Source: Pseudonocardia broussonetiae
Lineage (GTDB): Bacteria; Actinomycetota; Actinomycetes; Mycobacteriales; Pseudonocardiaceae
Length of the DNA stretch: 64,000 nucleotides
Direction of reading: 5' to 3'
NCBI RefSeq assembly: GCF_013155125.1
Contig: NZ_CP053564.1
Location: forward strand, 3,417,501-3,481,500
Below are positions 1 to 9,782 of this stretch, one piece after another; the first letter of the stretch is position 1; every line of letters begins with the position of its first letter. The notes below the pieces were generated by a model. The model was not told where the DNA came from. It made no database searches and was given only the letters and a program-made list of their open reading frames with translations. Position numbers and translations under genes: made by a program.

Positions 1-467
1 CCCAGCACCGCCGCGTAGGTCCCGCAGCAGGCAGAGATCGAGGCCACGAGCCCGACGCGCTCGGCCGGCAGCGAGAGCACGGCCTCCGCGGCCGCCCGCG
101 CCGACGCCGTGACGGCGGCGCGCAGGGCGGGCAGGTCGGCGACGGCGGGGGCAGCGGGCGGGGGAGCGGCGGGGGCGGCGGGCGCGGTGTCGCCTGCCAG
201 GCGGGCGATCTCGGCGTCGAGGCGGGCCGCGTGCGCGGTGCGGGCGTCGACCAGGGGGTTCACGCGCTCGGCCAGGTCGGGGTCGGCGGCGACCAGGGCG
301 GCGGCCAGTGCGGCGTCGGAGCGGGCGGCGCCGGCGAGCCCGATCAGCGGGTCGGGGCCGTCGTCGCGGACCGCGGCGCACCCGGAGAGCAGGCCGGGGG
401 ACAGGGCGACCGGAGCCAGCGCGAGCGCGGCGAGCACCCGGCGGCGCGGGACGGCGTCGACCCGCAC
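1..467 (-). CDS. Ferritin-like (DUF4439-type) Tat lipoprotein, 3' end beyond window
   Basis: Read on the minus strand from a GTG at 467-465, preceded by a good AGGAGG six bases upstream. The product starts with a twin-arginine-like stretch (PRRRV), a hydrophobic segment and a lipobox ending LLSGC at about residue 30, so it should be exported and lipidated at the membrane. The mature part is Ala-rich and helical, with a Pro/Ala linker and a Cys-Cys near the visible end. About 155 residues are visible; the C-terminus lies off the left edge. A ferritin-like lipoprotein gene of this kind commonly sits divergent from rimP in actinobacteria, and that synteny is the main basis for the family name. 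Molecular function is unknown. Confidence 0.7.
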   Translation of the reverse strand, partial: MRVDAVPRRRVLAALALAPVALSPGLLSGCAAVRDDGPDPLIGLAGAARSDAALAAALVAADPDLAERVNPLVDARTAHAARLDAEIARLAGDTAPAAPAAPPPAAPAVADLPALRAAVTASARAAAEAVLSLPAERVGLVASISACCGTYAAVL

Positions 468-598
468 GAGCCCTCCTGGCACGACCCCTCCTCGACGCCC
501 GCCACCGGTCCTCGGCCGGGCGGGCGCCCATCCTGCCAGGCCGCCCGGGGCGTCCCGCCGCCGGAGCGCTGGCGGCCGTGGGGTTGCGGGCGGCGCGC

Positions 599-604
599 TA
601 CCCT
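599..604 (+). promoter_or_regulatory. Putative -10 of the rimP-nusA operon
   Basis: TACCCT in the divergent gap between the lipoprotein gene and rimP. It predicts a start about 611 and a 5' leader of roughly 60 nt containing a CCCGCC/GGGCGGG hairpin before the rimP ribosome site. No convincing -35 was seen. Confidence 0.4.
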
Positions 605-671
605 TGCGGGCCCGTCCGGCCGTGCCGACGGACCCCGCCCCGGGCGGGACACTCGACGATCAGGAGAGCGC

Positions 672-1244
672 ATGTCCACCCACCGCCCCGCGCAGGAGGG
701 CAGCCCGCTGCACGGCGTGCTGGAGCCCGTCGTGCGCGCCGCGGGGTTCGAGCTCGACGAGCTCGACGTGCACACCGTGGGCAGGCGGCACACCGTGCGC
801 CTCGTGGTGGACGCCGACTCCGGGGTGGGCCTGGACGACATCGCGCGGGTCTCCCGGGCGGCGTCGGCCGAGCTCGAGGAGCACGAGGACCTGATCGCCG
901 GGTCCTACACCCTCGAGGTCACCTCGCCCGGCGTCGACCGGCCGCTCACCCTGCCCCGGCACTGGCGCCGCGCCCACCTGCGGCAGGCGCTCGTCCGCAC
1001 CACCGACGGCCGCACCCTGACGGTGCGCGTCGGGGACGCCGGCGACGAGTCGGTCACCGTGCTCGTCGACGGCGCGCTGCGCGAGCTGCGCTACGCCGAC
1101 GTGGCGCACGCGGCCGTGCAGGTCGAGTTCCGCAAGCCGCCCGCCGCGGAGATCACGAAGCTCGGCGGACCCGCCCCCGGAGCGGACCACGACGCGGACC
1201 ACGACACAGAAACAACTGAAGACGACGAAGAGGACCTGGCATGA
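672..1244 (+). CDS. rimP: Ribosome maturation factor RimP
   Basis: 190-residue RimP, a cytoplasmic 30S assembly factor with an alpha/beta N-domain and an Sm-like C-domain. The family pattern is clear: LHGVLEPVV near the N-terminus, FELDELDV, the strand pair VRLVVDAD and the conserved [12 protein letters not shown] around residues 75-90. The ATG at 672 is chosen because AGGAG lies 7 nt upstream and because the conserved domain starts a few residues later. The tail is acidic. The stop overlaps the nusA start (ATGA), so the two genes are translationally coupled at the head of the transcription/translation operon. Confidence 0.95.
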   Translation: MSTHRPAQEGSPLHGVLEPVVRAAGFELDELDVHTVGRRHTVRLVVDADSGVGLDDIARVSRAASAELEEHEDLIAGSYTLEVTSPGVDRPLTLPRHWRRAHLRQALVRTTDGRTLTVRVGDAGDESVTVLVDGALRELRYADVAHAAVQVEFRKPPAAEITKLGGPAPGADHDADHDTETTEDDEEDLA

Positions 1245-2278
1245 ACGTCGACATCGCCGCCCTGCGCGCCATCGAGCGCGACAAGGACATCCCGTTCGAG
1301 ACGGTGATCGAGGCCATCGAGACCGCACTGCTCACCGCGTACAAGCACACCGACGGCCACGAGCCGCACGCCCGCATCGACATCGACCGCAAGTCCGGCC
1401 TGGTCCGCGTGATGGCGCAGGAGCTGGGCGAGGGCGGCGCCGTCGACCGCGAGTGGGACGACACCCCCGAGGGCTTCGGCCGGATCGCGGCCACCACCGC
1501 GCGGCAGGTCATCCTGCAGCGCCTGCGCGACGCCGAGCACGAGCGCACCTACGGCGAGTTCGCCACCAAGGAGGGCGAGATCGTCTCGGGCATCGTCTCG
1601 CGCGACGCCCGCGCCAACGCCCGCGGCGTCGTCATCGTCTCCCTGGGCGGGCAGACCGAGGGCGTGCTGCCCGCGGCCGAGCAGGTGCCGGGGGAGACCT
1701 ACCAGCACGGCGAGCGCATCCGCTGCTACGTCGTCGGCGTGACGCGCGGGATGCGCGGCACGCAGATCACCCTGAGCCGCACGCACCCCAACCTCGTGCG
1801 CAAGCTGTTCGCGTTCGAGGTGCCCGAGCTCGTCGACGGCACGGTGGAGATCGTCGCCGTGGCCCGCGAGGCCGGGCACCGCTCCAAGATCGCGGTCCGC
1901 TCGACCGTGCCCGGCGTCAACCCCAAGGGCAGCTGCATCGGCCCGATGGGGCAGCGCGTCCGCGGCGTGATGAGCGAGCTGGCCGGCGAGAAGATCGACA
2001 TCATCGACTGGGACCCGGACCCCGCCACGTTCGTCGGCAACGCGCTGTCCCCGTCGAAGGTGGTGTCGGTCACGGTGATCGACGCCGCCACGCGCTCGGC
2101 GCGCGTGGTCGTGCCGGACTTCCAGCTCTCCCTCGCCATCGGCAAGGAGGGGCAGAACGCGCGGCTCGCGGCCCGTCTCACCGGCTGGCGGATCGACATC
2201 CGCAGCGACGCCGACCCCCGCGGCGCGGGCGACGCGCCGGCCCGCCCGGCGGGCTCGGAGTCGGAGTCGGTCGGCTGA
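1241..2278 (+). CDS. nusA: Transcription termination/antitermination protein NusA
   Basis: 345 residues, the compact actinobacterial form without the C-terminal acidic repeats of E. coli. The order is an N-terminal RNA-polymerase-binding domain, an S1 domain at about 110-180 ([12 protein letters not shown]) and two KH domains at about 230-340 ([20 protein letters not shown] and [14 protein letters not shown]). It binds RNA polymerase and nascent RNA to modulate pausing and termination. It starts inside the rimP stop (ATGA). The last codons overlap the only plausible initiation site of ylxR. Confidence 0.96.
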   Translation: MNVDIAALRAIERDKDIPFETVIEAIETALLTAYKHTDGHEPHARIDIDRKSGLVRVMAQELGEGGAVDREWDDTPEGFGRIAATTARQVILQRLRDAEHERTYGEFATKEGEIVSGIVSRDARANARGVVIVSLGGQTEGVLPAAEQVPGETYQHGERIRCYVVGVTRGMRGTQITLSRTHPNLVRKLFAFEVPELVDGTVEIVAVAREAGHRSKIAVRSTVPGVNPKGSCIGPMGQRVRGVMSELAGEKIDIIDWDPDPATFVGNALSPSKVVSVTVIDAATRSARVVVPDFQLSLAIGKEGQNARLAARLTGWRIDIRSDADPRGAGDAPARPAGSESESVG

Positions 2279-2688
2279 GCGGCTCCCGCCGTGGCGACCA
2301 CCCGCCGGGTGGTGGGCTACACTCAGCAACGGCCCACGACCCGGGCCCGGTCGCCGCACGGCGCGCCCCGGAGAACTCTCCGGTCCGCACCTGCGTCGGG
2401 TGCCGGACGCGGTCGCAGGCCGACGATCTGCTGCGGGTCGTCGCGGAGCACGGGGCCCTGGTCCCGGACCCGCGACGACGGTTCCCCGGCCGAGGTGCCT
2501 GGCTGCACCCCGATCCGGAGTGCCTCCACCGTGCCGAGCGGCGCTCGGCGTTCCCGCGGGCGCTCCGCGTCCCGGGACCGCTGGACACCACCGCGGTCCG
2601 GGCGCATCTAGCCGGCGCCGGAGCAGTCACCGGGGCCCGGGACACACCCGGGTCCGTCATCGAGGAGAGCAAGGTCGACCCGTCATGA
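2275..2688 (+). CDS. ylxR: YlxR/DUF448 family nucleic-acid-binding protein; start unclear
   Basis: The conserved YlxR signature (PVRTCVGCR near the start, then [21 protein letters not shown]) is obvious between nusA and infB, the standard location. The family is small, basic and thought to bind RNA or DNA; it has also been linked to RNase P in some bacteria. The odd point is initiation: this frame has no ATG, GTG or TTG between the nusA end and the conserved domain. The start given is a CTG at 2275 that overlaps the nusA TGA and has GGAG 8 nt upstream. Initiation further downstream at another non-standard codon cannot be excluded. Gene identity is sure; the start is not. Confidence 0.8.
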   Translation: MSGSRRGDHPPGGGLHSATAHDPGPVAARRAPENSPVRTCVGCRTRSQADDLLRVVAEHGALVPDPRRRFPGRGAWLHPDPECLHRAERRSAFPRALRVPGPLDTTAVRAHLAGAGAVTGARDTPGSVIEESKVDPS

Positions 2689-2781
2689 GCCAGTCGTGAA
2701 GATCGCACCATGAACGTGCTTCGACACTAGGTTCGAGGTCGAGCGGGACCAGCCGCCGGCCTCCGAGTAACAGGGAGTGCA

Positions 2782-5700
2782 GTGGCAGGCAAGGCCCGTG
2801 TGCACGAGCTCGCGAAAGAGCTCGGCATCTCCAGCAAGCAGGTCCTGAGCAAGTTGCAGGACCTCGGCGAGTACGTGAAGTCGCCGTCCTCCACCGTCGA
2901 GGCCCCGGTCGCCCGCAAGCTGCGGGAGTCCGTGTCCGGTGGTGGCAACGGCGGCGGTCGCCCCCGTGGCGGCGCGTCGTCCCCCTCCGCCGTTCCCGGC
3001 CCCCCGCGGTCCGGTGGCGTCCCGGGACCCCGTCCCGGCCCGCGTCCGCCCGCGCCCGCGCCGGCGGCCCCCGCCGAGGCGGCGGCCCCCGCGGCCCCGT
3101 CCCGTCCGGCCGCTCCGGCCCAGCCCGAGCGCCCGGCGGCCCAGCAGCGCACCGACGAGTCCGCTCGTCCGAGCGGCCCGCGTCCCGGCCCGCGTCCGGG
3201 CCCGGCCGCCAAGCCGGAGCCGATCCGCGCCGAGGCTCCCGTGGCCGAGCGCGCCCCGGCGCCGCAGGCCGGCCGTCCCGGCCCGCAGGCGCGCCCCGAC
3301 CAGGGCCGTCCCGAGCCGGTGCAGCCCGCCGCGGCCGACGCCGGTTCCGCCGTCGTCCCGCCGCGGACCTCGGGCCCGCGCCCGGGTCCGCGCACGCCGC
3401 GCGTCGGCAACAACCCGTTCGGCGTCGGCTCCGGGGCACCGCCCCGTCCGGCCGCGCCGCGCCCCGGCCCGCCGGCCCAGCCCGGTGGCGCCCCGTCCGG
3501 CCCGCCCGCACAGGGTGACCGGCCGGCCCCCGGCCAGGGCGGTCCCCGCCCCGGCGGTCCCGGTCAGGGCGGTCCCCGTCCGGCCGGCCCCCGTCCCGGT
3601 GGCCCGCGTCCGCCCAACCCGGGCAACATGCCCCCGCGCCCGAACCCCGGCATGATGCCGGCGCGTCCGGCCGGTGGGCGTCCCGCGCCCGGCGGCCGCG
3701 GCGGCCCCGGTGGACCCGGTGGACGTCCCGGTGGTCCGGGTGGACGCCCGGGCGGTCCCGGTGGTCGTCCCGGTGGCGGCGGCGGCGGAGGCTTCCGTCC
3801 CGGTGGCGGCGGTCCCGGTGGTGGCGGTGCCCCCGCCGGTGGCGGTTTCCGTCCCGGTGGCGGCGGCGGCGGTCGCCCCGGTGGCCCGCGCGGTCGCGGC
3901 GGTGCCGCGGGTGCGTTCGGCCGTCCCGGTGGGCCGGTGCGCAAGGGCCGCAAGTCGAAGCGCGCGAAGCGCCAGGAGTTCGAGTCGATGCAGGCCCCTT
4001 CGGCCGGCGGCGTCCGCCTGCCCCGGGGTAACGGCGAGACGATCAAGCTCGCCCGCGGCGCGTCGCTGACCGACTTCGCCGACAAGATCGGCGCCAACCC
4101 GGCGTCGCTCGTGCAGGTGCTGTTCCACCTCGGTGAGATGGTCACCAACACGCAGTCGGTGTCCGACGAGATCCTCGAGCTGCTCGGCAGCGAGATGAAC
4201 TACGTCGTGCAGGTCGTCAGCCCCGAGGAGGAGGACCGCGAGCTGCTCGACAGCTTCTCCATCTCCTACGGCGAGGACGCCGGCGGCGAGGAGGACCTGG
4301 TCGTGCGGCCCCCGGTCGTCACGGTCATGGGTCACGTCGACCACGGAAAGACGCGCCTGCTCGACACGATCCGCAAGGCGAACGTGATGGGCGGGGAGGC
4401 CGGTGGCATCACCCAGCACATCGGCGCCTACCAGGTCGTCACCGAGCTGGAGGGCTACGAGCGCCCGATCACCTTCATCGACACCCCGGGTCACGAGGCG
4501 TTCACCGCCATGCGTGCCCGTGGCGCGAAGTCCACGGACATCGCGGTGATCGTGGTCGCCGCCGACGACGGCGTCATGCCGCAGACGGTGGAGGCGATCA
4601 ACCACGCCCAGGCGGCCGACGTGCCGGTGGTCGTGGCGGTCAACAAGATCGACAAGGAGGGCGCGAACCCGGACAAGATCCGGCAGCAGCTCACCGAGTA
4701 CAACCTCGTGGCCGAGGAGTACGGCGGCGACACGATGTTCGTCGACATCTCCGCCAAGCAGGGCACCAACATCGACCAGCTGCTCGAGGCCATCCTCCTC
4801 ACGGCGGACGCCTCGCTGGACCTCCGGGCCAACCCGGACATGGAGGCCCAGGGCGTCGCGATCGAGGCCCACCTCGACCGCGGCCGCGGTCCGGTGGCCA
4901 CGGTGCTGGTGCAGCGCGGCACGCTGCGCGTCGGCGACTCGATCGTCGCGGGCGACGCCTCCGGGCGCGTCCGGCGGATGTTCGACGAGCACGGCGAGGA
5001 CATCGTCGAGGCCTACCCGTCGCGTCCCGTGGCGGTCGTCGGCTTCACGTCGGTGCCCGGCGCGGGCGACACGTTCCTCGTCGTCGACGAGGACCGCGTG
5101 GCCCGGCAGATCGCCGACCGGCGCCGCGCCCGCGAGCGCAACGCCGAGCTGGCGAGCCGTCGCAAGCGCGTGTCGCTCGAGGACCTCGACGCCGCGCTGA
5201 AGGAGACCAACCAGCTCAACCTGATCATCAAGGGTGACAACTCGGGAACCGTCGAGGCTCTCGAGGACGCGCTCATGAAGATCGAGGTCGGCGACGACGT
5301 CGAGCTGCGCGTGATCCACCGCGGTGTCGGTGGCATCACCGAGGGCGACGTCAACCTCGCCATCGCCGACAACGTCATCGTCCTGGGCTTCAACGTCCGG
5401 GCCGAGGGCAAGGCGACGGAGCTGGCCAACCGCGAGGGCGTGGAGATCCGGTACTACTCGGTGATCTACCAGGCGATCGACGAGATCGAGCAGGCGCTCA
5501 AGGGCCTGCTCAAGCCCGAGTTCGAGGAGGTCGTCCTCGGCCACGCGGAGGTCCGCCAGGTCTTCCGCTCCTCGCGCTTCGGCTCGATCGCCGGCTGCCT
5601 GGTCATGGACGGGATCATCCGTCGCAACGCCAAGGCCCGCCTGCTGCGCGACAGCGTCGTGGTGGCCGAGAACCTGTCGATCAACTCGCTCCGGCGGGTC

Positions 5701-5823
5701 AAGGACGACGTGGTCGAGGTCCGCGAGGGCTTCGAGTGCGGTCTGACGCTCGGCAGCTTCAACGACGTCAAGGACGGCGACATGATCGAGACCTACGAGC
5801 TGCGCGAGAAGCCCCGCGCCTGA
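2782..5823 (+). CDS. infB: Translation initiation factor IF-2
   Basis: 1013 residues. An N-terminal IF2-N helix ([17 protein letters not shown]) is followed by a very long Pro/Gly/Ala/Arg linker (about 55-395), with a near-homopolymeric GGRPGGPGG stretch encoded at 3690-3945. The G-domain follows, with the P-loop GHVDHGKT at 517-524 and NKID near 620, then the beta-barrel and C-terminal fMet-tRNA-binding domains. It is the GTPase that places initiator tRNA on the 30S subunit. GTG start with AGGGAG 4 nt upstream. The long antisense frames across the linker are compositional shadows. A perfect palindrome follows six bases after the stop. Confidence 0.97.
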   Translation: MAGKARVHELAKELGISSKQVLSKLQDLGEYVKSPSSTVEAPVARKLRESVSGGGNGGGRPRGGASSPSAVPGPPRSGGVPGPRPGPRPPAPAPAAPAEAAAPAAPSRPAAPAQPERPAAQQRTDESARPSGPRPGPRPGPAAKPEPIRAEAPVAERAPAPQAGRPGPQARPDQGRPEPVQPAAADAGSAVVPPRTSGPRPGPRTPRVGNNPFGVGSGAPPRPAAPRPGPPAQPGGAPSGPPAQGDRPAPGQGGPRPGGPGQGGPRPAGPRPGGPRPPNPGNMPPRPNPGMMPARPAGGRPAPGGRGGPGGPGGRPGGPGGRPGGPGGRPGGGGGGGFRPGGGGPGGGGAPAGGGFRPGGGGGGRPGGPRGRGGAAGAFGRPGGPVRKGRKSKRAKRQEFESMQAPSAGGVRLPRGNGETIKLARGASLTDFADKIGANPASLVQVLFHLGEMVTNTQSVSDEILELLGSEMNYVVQVVSPEEEDRELLDSFSISYGEDAGGEEDLVVRPPVVTVMGHVDHGKTRLLDTIRKANVMGGEAGGITQHIGAYQVVTELEGYERPITFIDTPGHEAFTAMRARGAKSTDIAVIVVAADDGVMPQTVEAINHAQAADVPVVVAVNKIDKEGANPDKIRQQLTEYNLVAEEYGGDTMFVDISAKQGTNIDQLLEAILLTADASLDLRANPDMEAQGVAIEAHLDRGRGPVATVLVQRGTLRVGDSIVAGDASGRVRRMFDEHGEDIVEAYPSRPVAVVGFTSVPGAGDTFLVVDEDRVARQIADRRRARERNAELASRRKRVSLEDLDAALKETNQLNLIIKGDNSGTVEALEDALMKIEVGDDVELRVIHRGVGGITEGDVNLAIADNVIVLGFNVRAEGKATELANREGVEIRYYSVIYQAIDEIEQALKGLLKPEFEEVVLGHAEVRQVFRSSRFGSIAGCLVMDGIIRRNAKARLLRDSVVVAENLSINSLRRVKDDVVEVREGFECGLTLGSFNDVKDGDMIETYELREKPRA

Positions 5824-5828
5824 CCCCT

Positions 5829-5870
5829 CGTGAGCGGATACCGGTGCTCCGGCACCGGTATCCGCTCACG
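5829..5870. repeat. 42-nt perfect palindrome, copy 1 of a dispersed family
   Basis: 19-bp arms (CGTGAGCGGATACCGGTGC) around a TCCG loop closed by C-G, a UNCG-type tetraloop if transcribed. It begins 6 nt after the infB stop. Two further copies at 36658-36699 and 37412-37453 differ only by paired, stem-preserving changes. It could work as a terminator for infB; no U-tract follows. Confidence 0.9.
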
Positions 5871-5884
5871 GGCCGCGGAGCGGC

Positions 5885-6178
5885 ATGTACGTGGGAGTGC
5901 TGGAGCTGGACGTCCTCCTCGGGGACGTCCACTCCCTCAAGGAGAAGCGTTCGCTGGTGCGGCCCCTGGTGGCCGAGCTGCGGCGGCGCTTCGAGGTGGC
6001 CGCCGCCGAGGCGGGCCACCTGGACCTGCACCGGCGCGCACTGGTCGGGGTGTCCGTCGTGGCGCCCGACCACGCCCACGCGACCGAGGTCCTGGACCGG
6101 TGCGAGCGGCTCGTCGCCGCCCGCCCCGAGATCGAACTGCTCTCGGCCCGGCACCGGATGCTGGGCCCCGACGACTAG
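5885..6178 (+). CDS. DUF503 (YlxP-like) protein
   Basis: 97-residue single-domain protein with the DUF503 signature [12 protein letters not shown]...[20 protein letters not shown] and [14 protein letters not shown]. It sits between infB and rbfA, as in most Gram-positive genomes, and is thought to be cytoplasmic and linked to ribosome or RNA metabolism without a proven reaction. ATG start 61 bp after infB, beyond the palindrome, so its transcription depends on read-through or on a promoter not recognised here. Confidence 0.9.
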   Translation: MYVGVLELDVLLGDVHSLKEKRSLVRPLVAELRRRFEVAAAEAGHLDLHRRALVGVSVVAPDHAHATEVLDRCERLVAARPEIELLSARHRMLGPDD

Positions 6179-6237
6179 CCCTACCTGCCCCCGGGCCTCC
6201 TTCCTCGGCCCTTCCATCCCCTACGAGGAGTACCCAG

Positions 6238-6687
6238 ATGGTGGACCAGGCGCGCTCCCGGCGGCTCGCGAAGCGCATCTCGCAGATCGTGGCCGCCGCG
6301 CTGGAGAGCGAGATCAAGGACCCGCGGCTCAAGATGGTGACGATCACCGACACCCGCGTCACGGGCGACCTGCAGGAGGCCACGGTCTTCTACACGGTCA
6401 TCGGCGACACCGTCGACGAGGACCCGGACACCGCGGGGGTGGCCGCCGCGCTGACCAGCGCCACCGGGGTGCTGCGCACCCTCGTGGGCGCGGGCACCGG
6501 CGTCCGGCGCACGCCGTCGCTGACGTTCGTGGCCGACGTGGTGCCCACCGAGTCCCGCCGCATGGAGGAGCTCCTCGCGCGCACCCGCGAGTCCGACGCC
6601 GAGGTGGCGCGCCTCGCCGCCACGGCCAGCCCGGCGGGCGAGGCCGACCCGTACCGGGTGCCGCGGGAGCGCGACGACGAGGAGTGA
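6238..6687 (+). CDS. rbfA: 30S ribosome-binding factor RbfA
   Basis: 149 residues with a KH-like fold. Characteristic stretches are [23 protein letters not shown] and [22 protein letters not shown], then [21 protein letters not shown]. It helps mature the 16S 5' end and the 30S subunit. ATG at 6238 with GAGGAG 7 nt upstream; a longer frame extends upstream but lacks RbfA similarity. The C-terminus is a short acidic tail (ERDDEE). Confidence 0.95.
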   Translation: MVDQARSRRLAKRISQIVAAALESEIKDPRLKMVTITDTRVTGDLQEATVFYTVIGDTVDEDPDTAGVAAALTSATGVLRTLVGAGTGVRRTPSLTFVADVVPTESRRMEELLARTRESDAEVARLAATASPAGEADPYRVPRERDDEE

Positions 6688-6713
6688 CAGAGGTCAACGG
6701 AGAGTGGTATCAC

Positions 6714-6729
6714 CCACCCGGAAGGGTGG
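6714..6729 (+). terminator. Small hairpin after rbfA
   Basis: CCACCC / GGGTGG, 6-bp stem with a GGAA loop, 26 nt past the rbfA stop and upstream of the putative nrnA promoter. It is short and without a U-tract, so any terminator function is tentative. Confidence 0.3.
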
Positions 6730-6759
6730 TGGGATGCAGTCAGATCGGGTGAACGCGGC

Positions 6760-6765
6760 TACCCT
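6760..6765 (+). promoter_or_regulatory. Putative -10 for the DHH phosphoesterase gene
   Basis: TACCCT about 41 nt before the GTG start. It would give a short leader containing the AGGAAGG ribosome site. No clear -35. Confidence 0.35.
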
Positions 6766-6805
6766 CCGTTGCTGTACATCTGTCCGGACCAGGAAGGACC
6801 CGCAC

Positions 6806-7792
6806 GTGGTCGCCGATCCCGTCCGCTCGGCCGCCGCGTTGCTCACCGATGCTCGTGACGTGACCCTGCTGGCGCACGTCCAGCCCGACGCCGACTCGCT
6901 GGGCAGCGCGCTCGCCCTCGGCATCGCGCTGCGCCGCCGCGGCGCGGTCGTCCGCGTCTCCTTCGCGACGCCCGACTCCGTGCCCGAGACGCTGCGCCCG
7001 CTCGACGTCCTCGGCCTGGTCGTGCCGCCGTCGGAGGTCCCCGCGCGGCCCGAGCTGCTGGTCGCCTGCGACGCCGCCGAGCCGTCGCGGCTGGGGAGCC
7101 TGCGCCACCTGCTCGACGCCGCCGGCACCACCGTGATGATCGACCACCACCGCTCCAACCCCGGCTTCGGCGACGTCCGCGTGCTCGACCCGCACGCCGA
7201 GGCCACGGTCGTGCTGGCCCACCGCGTGCTGCGGGCGATGAGCGTGCCGCTCGACCCCGACGTCGCCCGCTGCCTCTACGCGGGTCTGGTCACCGACACC
7301 CGCGGGTTCCGCACCGCGGGCGCCGACGCGCACCGCATGGCGGCCGAGCTGATCGAGGCGGGCGTCGATCCCGAGGGCCTCATCCGCCCGATCATGGACA
7401 CCCACCCGTTCGACTGGCTCGCAGCGCTCGGGTCGGTGCTCGCCCGCAGCGTCCTGGAGCCCGCGGAGGCCGGGGGGCTCGGGCTGGTGCACACGCGGGT
7501 GGAGGCCCGCGACGTCGCACGCTTCCGCACGGAGGAGGTCGACCGGATCGTCGACGTCATCCGGACCACCGCGGAGGCCGAGGTCGCCGTGGCGCTCAAG
7601 CAGGTCGGCGACCGGCGCTGGTCGGTGTCGCTGCGCTCCAAGGGCGCCGTCGACGTCGCCGCGGCGGCGGGGCTGGTCGGCGGCGGCGGCCACAGCGCGG
7701 CCGCGGGGGCCACCCTCGACGGCACGGCCGACGAGGTCCTCGACGCCCTGCGCGCCGCCCTCGCCCCGGCGACGGCGGCCCGCGCCGGCTGA
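6806..7792 (+). CDS. DHH/DHHA1 bifunctional oligoribonuclease/pAp phosphatase (NrnA-type)
   Basis: 328 residues. The DHH catalytic motifs are present: DADSLGSA near residue 24 and the name-giving DHH in MIDHHRSNP at about 112-114. A DHHA1 domain with a glycine-rich GGGGHSAAAG signature lies near the C-terminus. The family degrades nanoRNAs and dephosphorylates pAp; actinobacterial members also hydrolyse cyclic dinucleotides. GTG 6806 is preferred because AGGAAGG is 8 nt upstream and the upstream in-frame residues are not conserved-looking. The location after rbfA matches other actinobacteria. Confidence 0.92.
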   Translation: MVADPVRSAAALLTDARDVTLLAHVQPDADSLGSALALGIALRRRGAVVRVSFATPDSVPETLRPLDVLGLVVPPSEVPARPELLVACDAAEPSRLGSLRHLLDAAGTTVMIDHHRSNPGFGDVRVLDPHAEATVVLAHRVLRAMSVPLDPDVARCLYAGLVTDTRGFRTAGADAHRMAAELIEAGVDPEGLIRPIMDTHPFDWLAALGSVLARSVLEPAEAGGLGLVHTRVEARDVARFRTEEVDRIVDVIRTTAEAEVAVALKQVGDRRWSVSLRSKGAVDVAAAAGLVGGGGHSAAAGATLDGTADEVLDALRAALAPATAARAG

Positions 7793-7796
7793 CGGT

Positions 7797-7802
7797 TACG
7801 GT
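7797..7802 (+). promoter_or_regulatory. -10 hexamer for a leaderless methyltransferase mRNA
   Basis: TACGGT ends 6 nt before the GTG at 7809 and no ribosome site intervenes. This matches the TAnnnT-N6/7-start arrangement repeated through the window. Confidence 0.55.
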
Positions 7803-7808
7803 GCACCG

Positions 7809-8438
7809 GTGAGCTCCGACGCACCCTCCCGGTCCGCAGCACCCTCCCGGTCCGAGGCCCTGGGGGCCTTCTTCTCCGCGTTCCTGCGCCGCCCCGGGAC
7901 GATGGGGGCCGTCGCCCCCAGCTCGGCGCGGCTGGCGTCGGTGCTGTCGTCGGTGGTGCCCCGCGCGGGCGCCCCGGTCGTCGTCGAGCTCGGCCCCGGC
8001 ACCGGCGCGGTGAGCGCGGTGATCGCGCAGCGGCTGCCCGCGGGCGGGCGCCACCTCGCCGTCGAGCTCGACCCCGACATGGTCGCCTACCTGCGCCGCA
8101 CGCGCCCGGGCCTGGAGGTCGTGCCCGGCGACGCCCGCGAGCTCGGAAAGCTGCTGGCCGAGCACGGCGTCGACCGGGTCGACGCGATCATCTGCGGCCT
8201 GCCGTGGGCGCTGTTCGACGACACCGTGCAGAGCGAGGTGCTGGCCGAGATCGGCCGCGCGATCGGCGACACCGGCGCGTTCACGAGGTTCGCCTACGTC
8301 CAGGGCATGGCGCTGCCCGCCGCGCACCGCTTCCGGGCCAAGCTGCGCGGCGCGTTCGAGGAGGTGCTCGTCAGCTCCACGGTGTGGCGCAACGTGCCGC
8401 CCGCCTTCGTCTACGTGTGCCGCCGCCCCCTCGGGTGA
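7809..8438 (+). CDS. Class I SAM-dependent methyltransferase (phospholipid N-methyltransferase-like)
   Basis: 209 residues with motif I VVELGPGTGAVS, the post-I acid VELD and VVPGDARELGKLL as the motif II region. The overall pattern FLRRPGTMGAVAPSSARLA...GLPWALFDD resembles PmtA/KsgA-like phospholipid methyltransferases. Substrate is unknown. Its stop overlaps the start of the MATE gene (GTGA), so the two are likely co-expressed. Confidence 0.75.
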   Translation: MSSDAPSRSAAPSRSEALGAFFSAFLRRPGTMGAVAPSSARLASVLSSVVPRAGAPVVVELGPGTGAVSAVIAQRLPAGGRHLAVELDPDMVAYLRRTRPGLEVVPGDARELGKLLAEHGVDRVDAIICGLPWALFDDTVQSEVLAEIGRAIGDTGAFTRFAYVQGMALPAAHRFRAKLRGAFEEVLVSSTVWRNVPPAFVYVCRRPLG

Positions 8439-9766
8439 GCGCCGACCGCGTCCCGCTCCGCGAGGTCCTGCGCCTAGCGGCCCCGGCCCTGCCCGTGCTG
8501 GCCGCCGAGCCGCTCTACCTGCTCGTCGACACCGCCGTGGTCGGGCGCCTGGGCGTCGTCCCGCTGGCCGGGCTGGCGATCGCGGGGGTGCTGTTCGCGC
8601 AGGTCACGAGCCAGCTGAACTTCCTGTCCTACGGCACCACCGCCCGCGCCGCCCGCCTGCACGGAGCGGGTCGCCGGGCCGACGCCGTGGCGGAGGGCGG
8701 GCAGGCGACGTGGCTCGCGCTCGCCGTCGGGCTGGCGCTGCTCGTCGTCGGGCAGGTGGTCGCCCGGCCGGTGGCCGAGGCGTTCGCGGGCAGCCCGGGG
8801 ACGGGTGGCGGCGAGATCGCCGACGCCGCCGTCTCGTGGCTGCGGATCGCGCTGTTCGGCGCCCCGCTGATCCTCGTCACCCTCGCCGGCAACGGCTGGA
8901 TGCGCGGCGTGCAGGACACCGTGCGCCCGCTGCGCTACGTCCTCGCGGGCAACGGCCTGTCCGCCGTCCTGTGCCCGGTGCTGGTGCACGGCGCCGGGTG
9001 GGGCCTGCCCGGATCGGCCGCGGCCAACGTCACCGGCCAGGCGCTGGGCGCGGGGCTGTTCCTGCTCGCGCTGCGCCGCGAGCGCGGCTTCGGGCGACCC
9101 GACGTCGCGACGATGCGCGCGCAGCTCGTCCTCGGCCGCGACCTCATCGCCCGCAGCCTCGCCTTCCAGGCCTGCTTCCTCTCGGCGGCCGCGGTGGCCG
9201 CGCGGTTCGGGGCGGCGGCCGTCGCGGCGCACCAGATCGTGCTGCAGCTGTGGTTCTTCATGGCGCTCGTCCTCGACGCCGTCGCGATCGCGGCCCAGTC
9301 GCTGGTCGGGGCGGCGCTGGGTGCGGGCGCGGCCGGGGCGGGGCGGGCGCGGGCGCTGGCCGGGCAGGTCACGCGGTACGGCCTGGTGCTCGGCGTCGGG
9401 TTCGGGGTGCTGTTCGCCGCGCTCGTCGGCGTCCTGCCCCCGGTGTTCACCGGCGACGCCGCGGTGCTCGCGCTCGTGCCCGTGGCCTGGTGGTTCTTCG
9501 TGGCGATGCAGCCGGTGGCGGGGGTGGTGTTCGCCCTCGACGGCGTGCTGCTCGGCGCCGGTGACGCCGCGTTCCTGCGCACCACGACCCTCGGCGCGGC
9601 CGTCCTCGGCTTCCTGCCGCTGATCTGGGCGTCGCTGGTGTTCGGCTGGGGCCTGGCCGGGATCTGGACGGGGCTCACGGTGTTCATGCTGCTGCGGCTG
9701 GTCGCCGTGGGGCTGCGGACGCGGTCGGGGCGCTGGGTCGTGACGGGTGCGGTGCGGCCGGGCTGA
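8435..9766 (+). CDS. MATE-family efflux protein (DinF-like)
   Basis: 443 residues, about 12 hydrophobic segments, with the MATE N-terminal pattern LAAPALPVLAAEPLYLLVDTAVVGRLG. These are Na+- or H+-driven exporters of drugs or cationic metabolites in the inner membrane. GTG 8435 overlaps the methyltransferase stop by four bases, which fixes the start; the longer frame upstream is only open read-through. It converges with an ABC exporter pair, 16 bp away. Confidence 0.9.
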   Translation: MSADRVPLREVLRLAAPALPVLAAEPLYLLVDTAVVGRLGVVPLAGLAIAGVLFAQVTSQLNFLSYGTTARAARLHGAGRRADAVAEGGQATWLALAVGLALLVVGQVVARPVAEAFAGSPGTGGGEIADAAVSWLRIALFGAPLILVTLAGNGWMRGVQDTVRPLRYVLAGNGLSAVLCPVLVHGAGWGLPGSAAANVTGQALGAGLFLLALRRERGFGRPDVATMRAQLVLGRDLIARSLAFQACFLSAAAVAARFGAAAVAAHQIVLQLWFFMALVLDAVAIAAQSLVGAALGAGAAGAGRARALAGQVTRYGLVLGVGFGVLFAALVGVLPPVFTGDAAVLALVPVAWWFFVAMQPVAGVVFALDGVLLGAGDAAFLRTTTLGAAVLGFLPLIWASLVFGWGLAGIWTGLTVFMLLRLVAVGLRTRSGRWVVTGAVRPG

Positions 9767-9782
9767 TCGTCCATCGCGCTGA

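Noticed and set aside
2683..5544. 953-codon ORF antisense to infB
   Set aside because: It is the reverse complement of the IF-2 coding frame; high GC leaves few stops. No recognisable domain and no initiation signals.
6704..6805. 34-codon N-terminal extension of the DHH protein
   Set aside because: Lacks family similarity, and the AGGAAGG site clearly serves the GTG at 6806.
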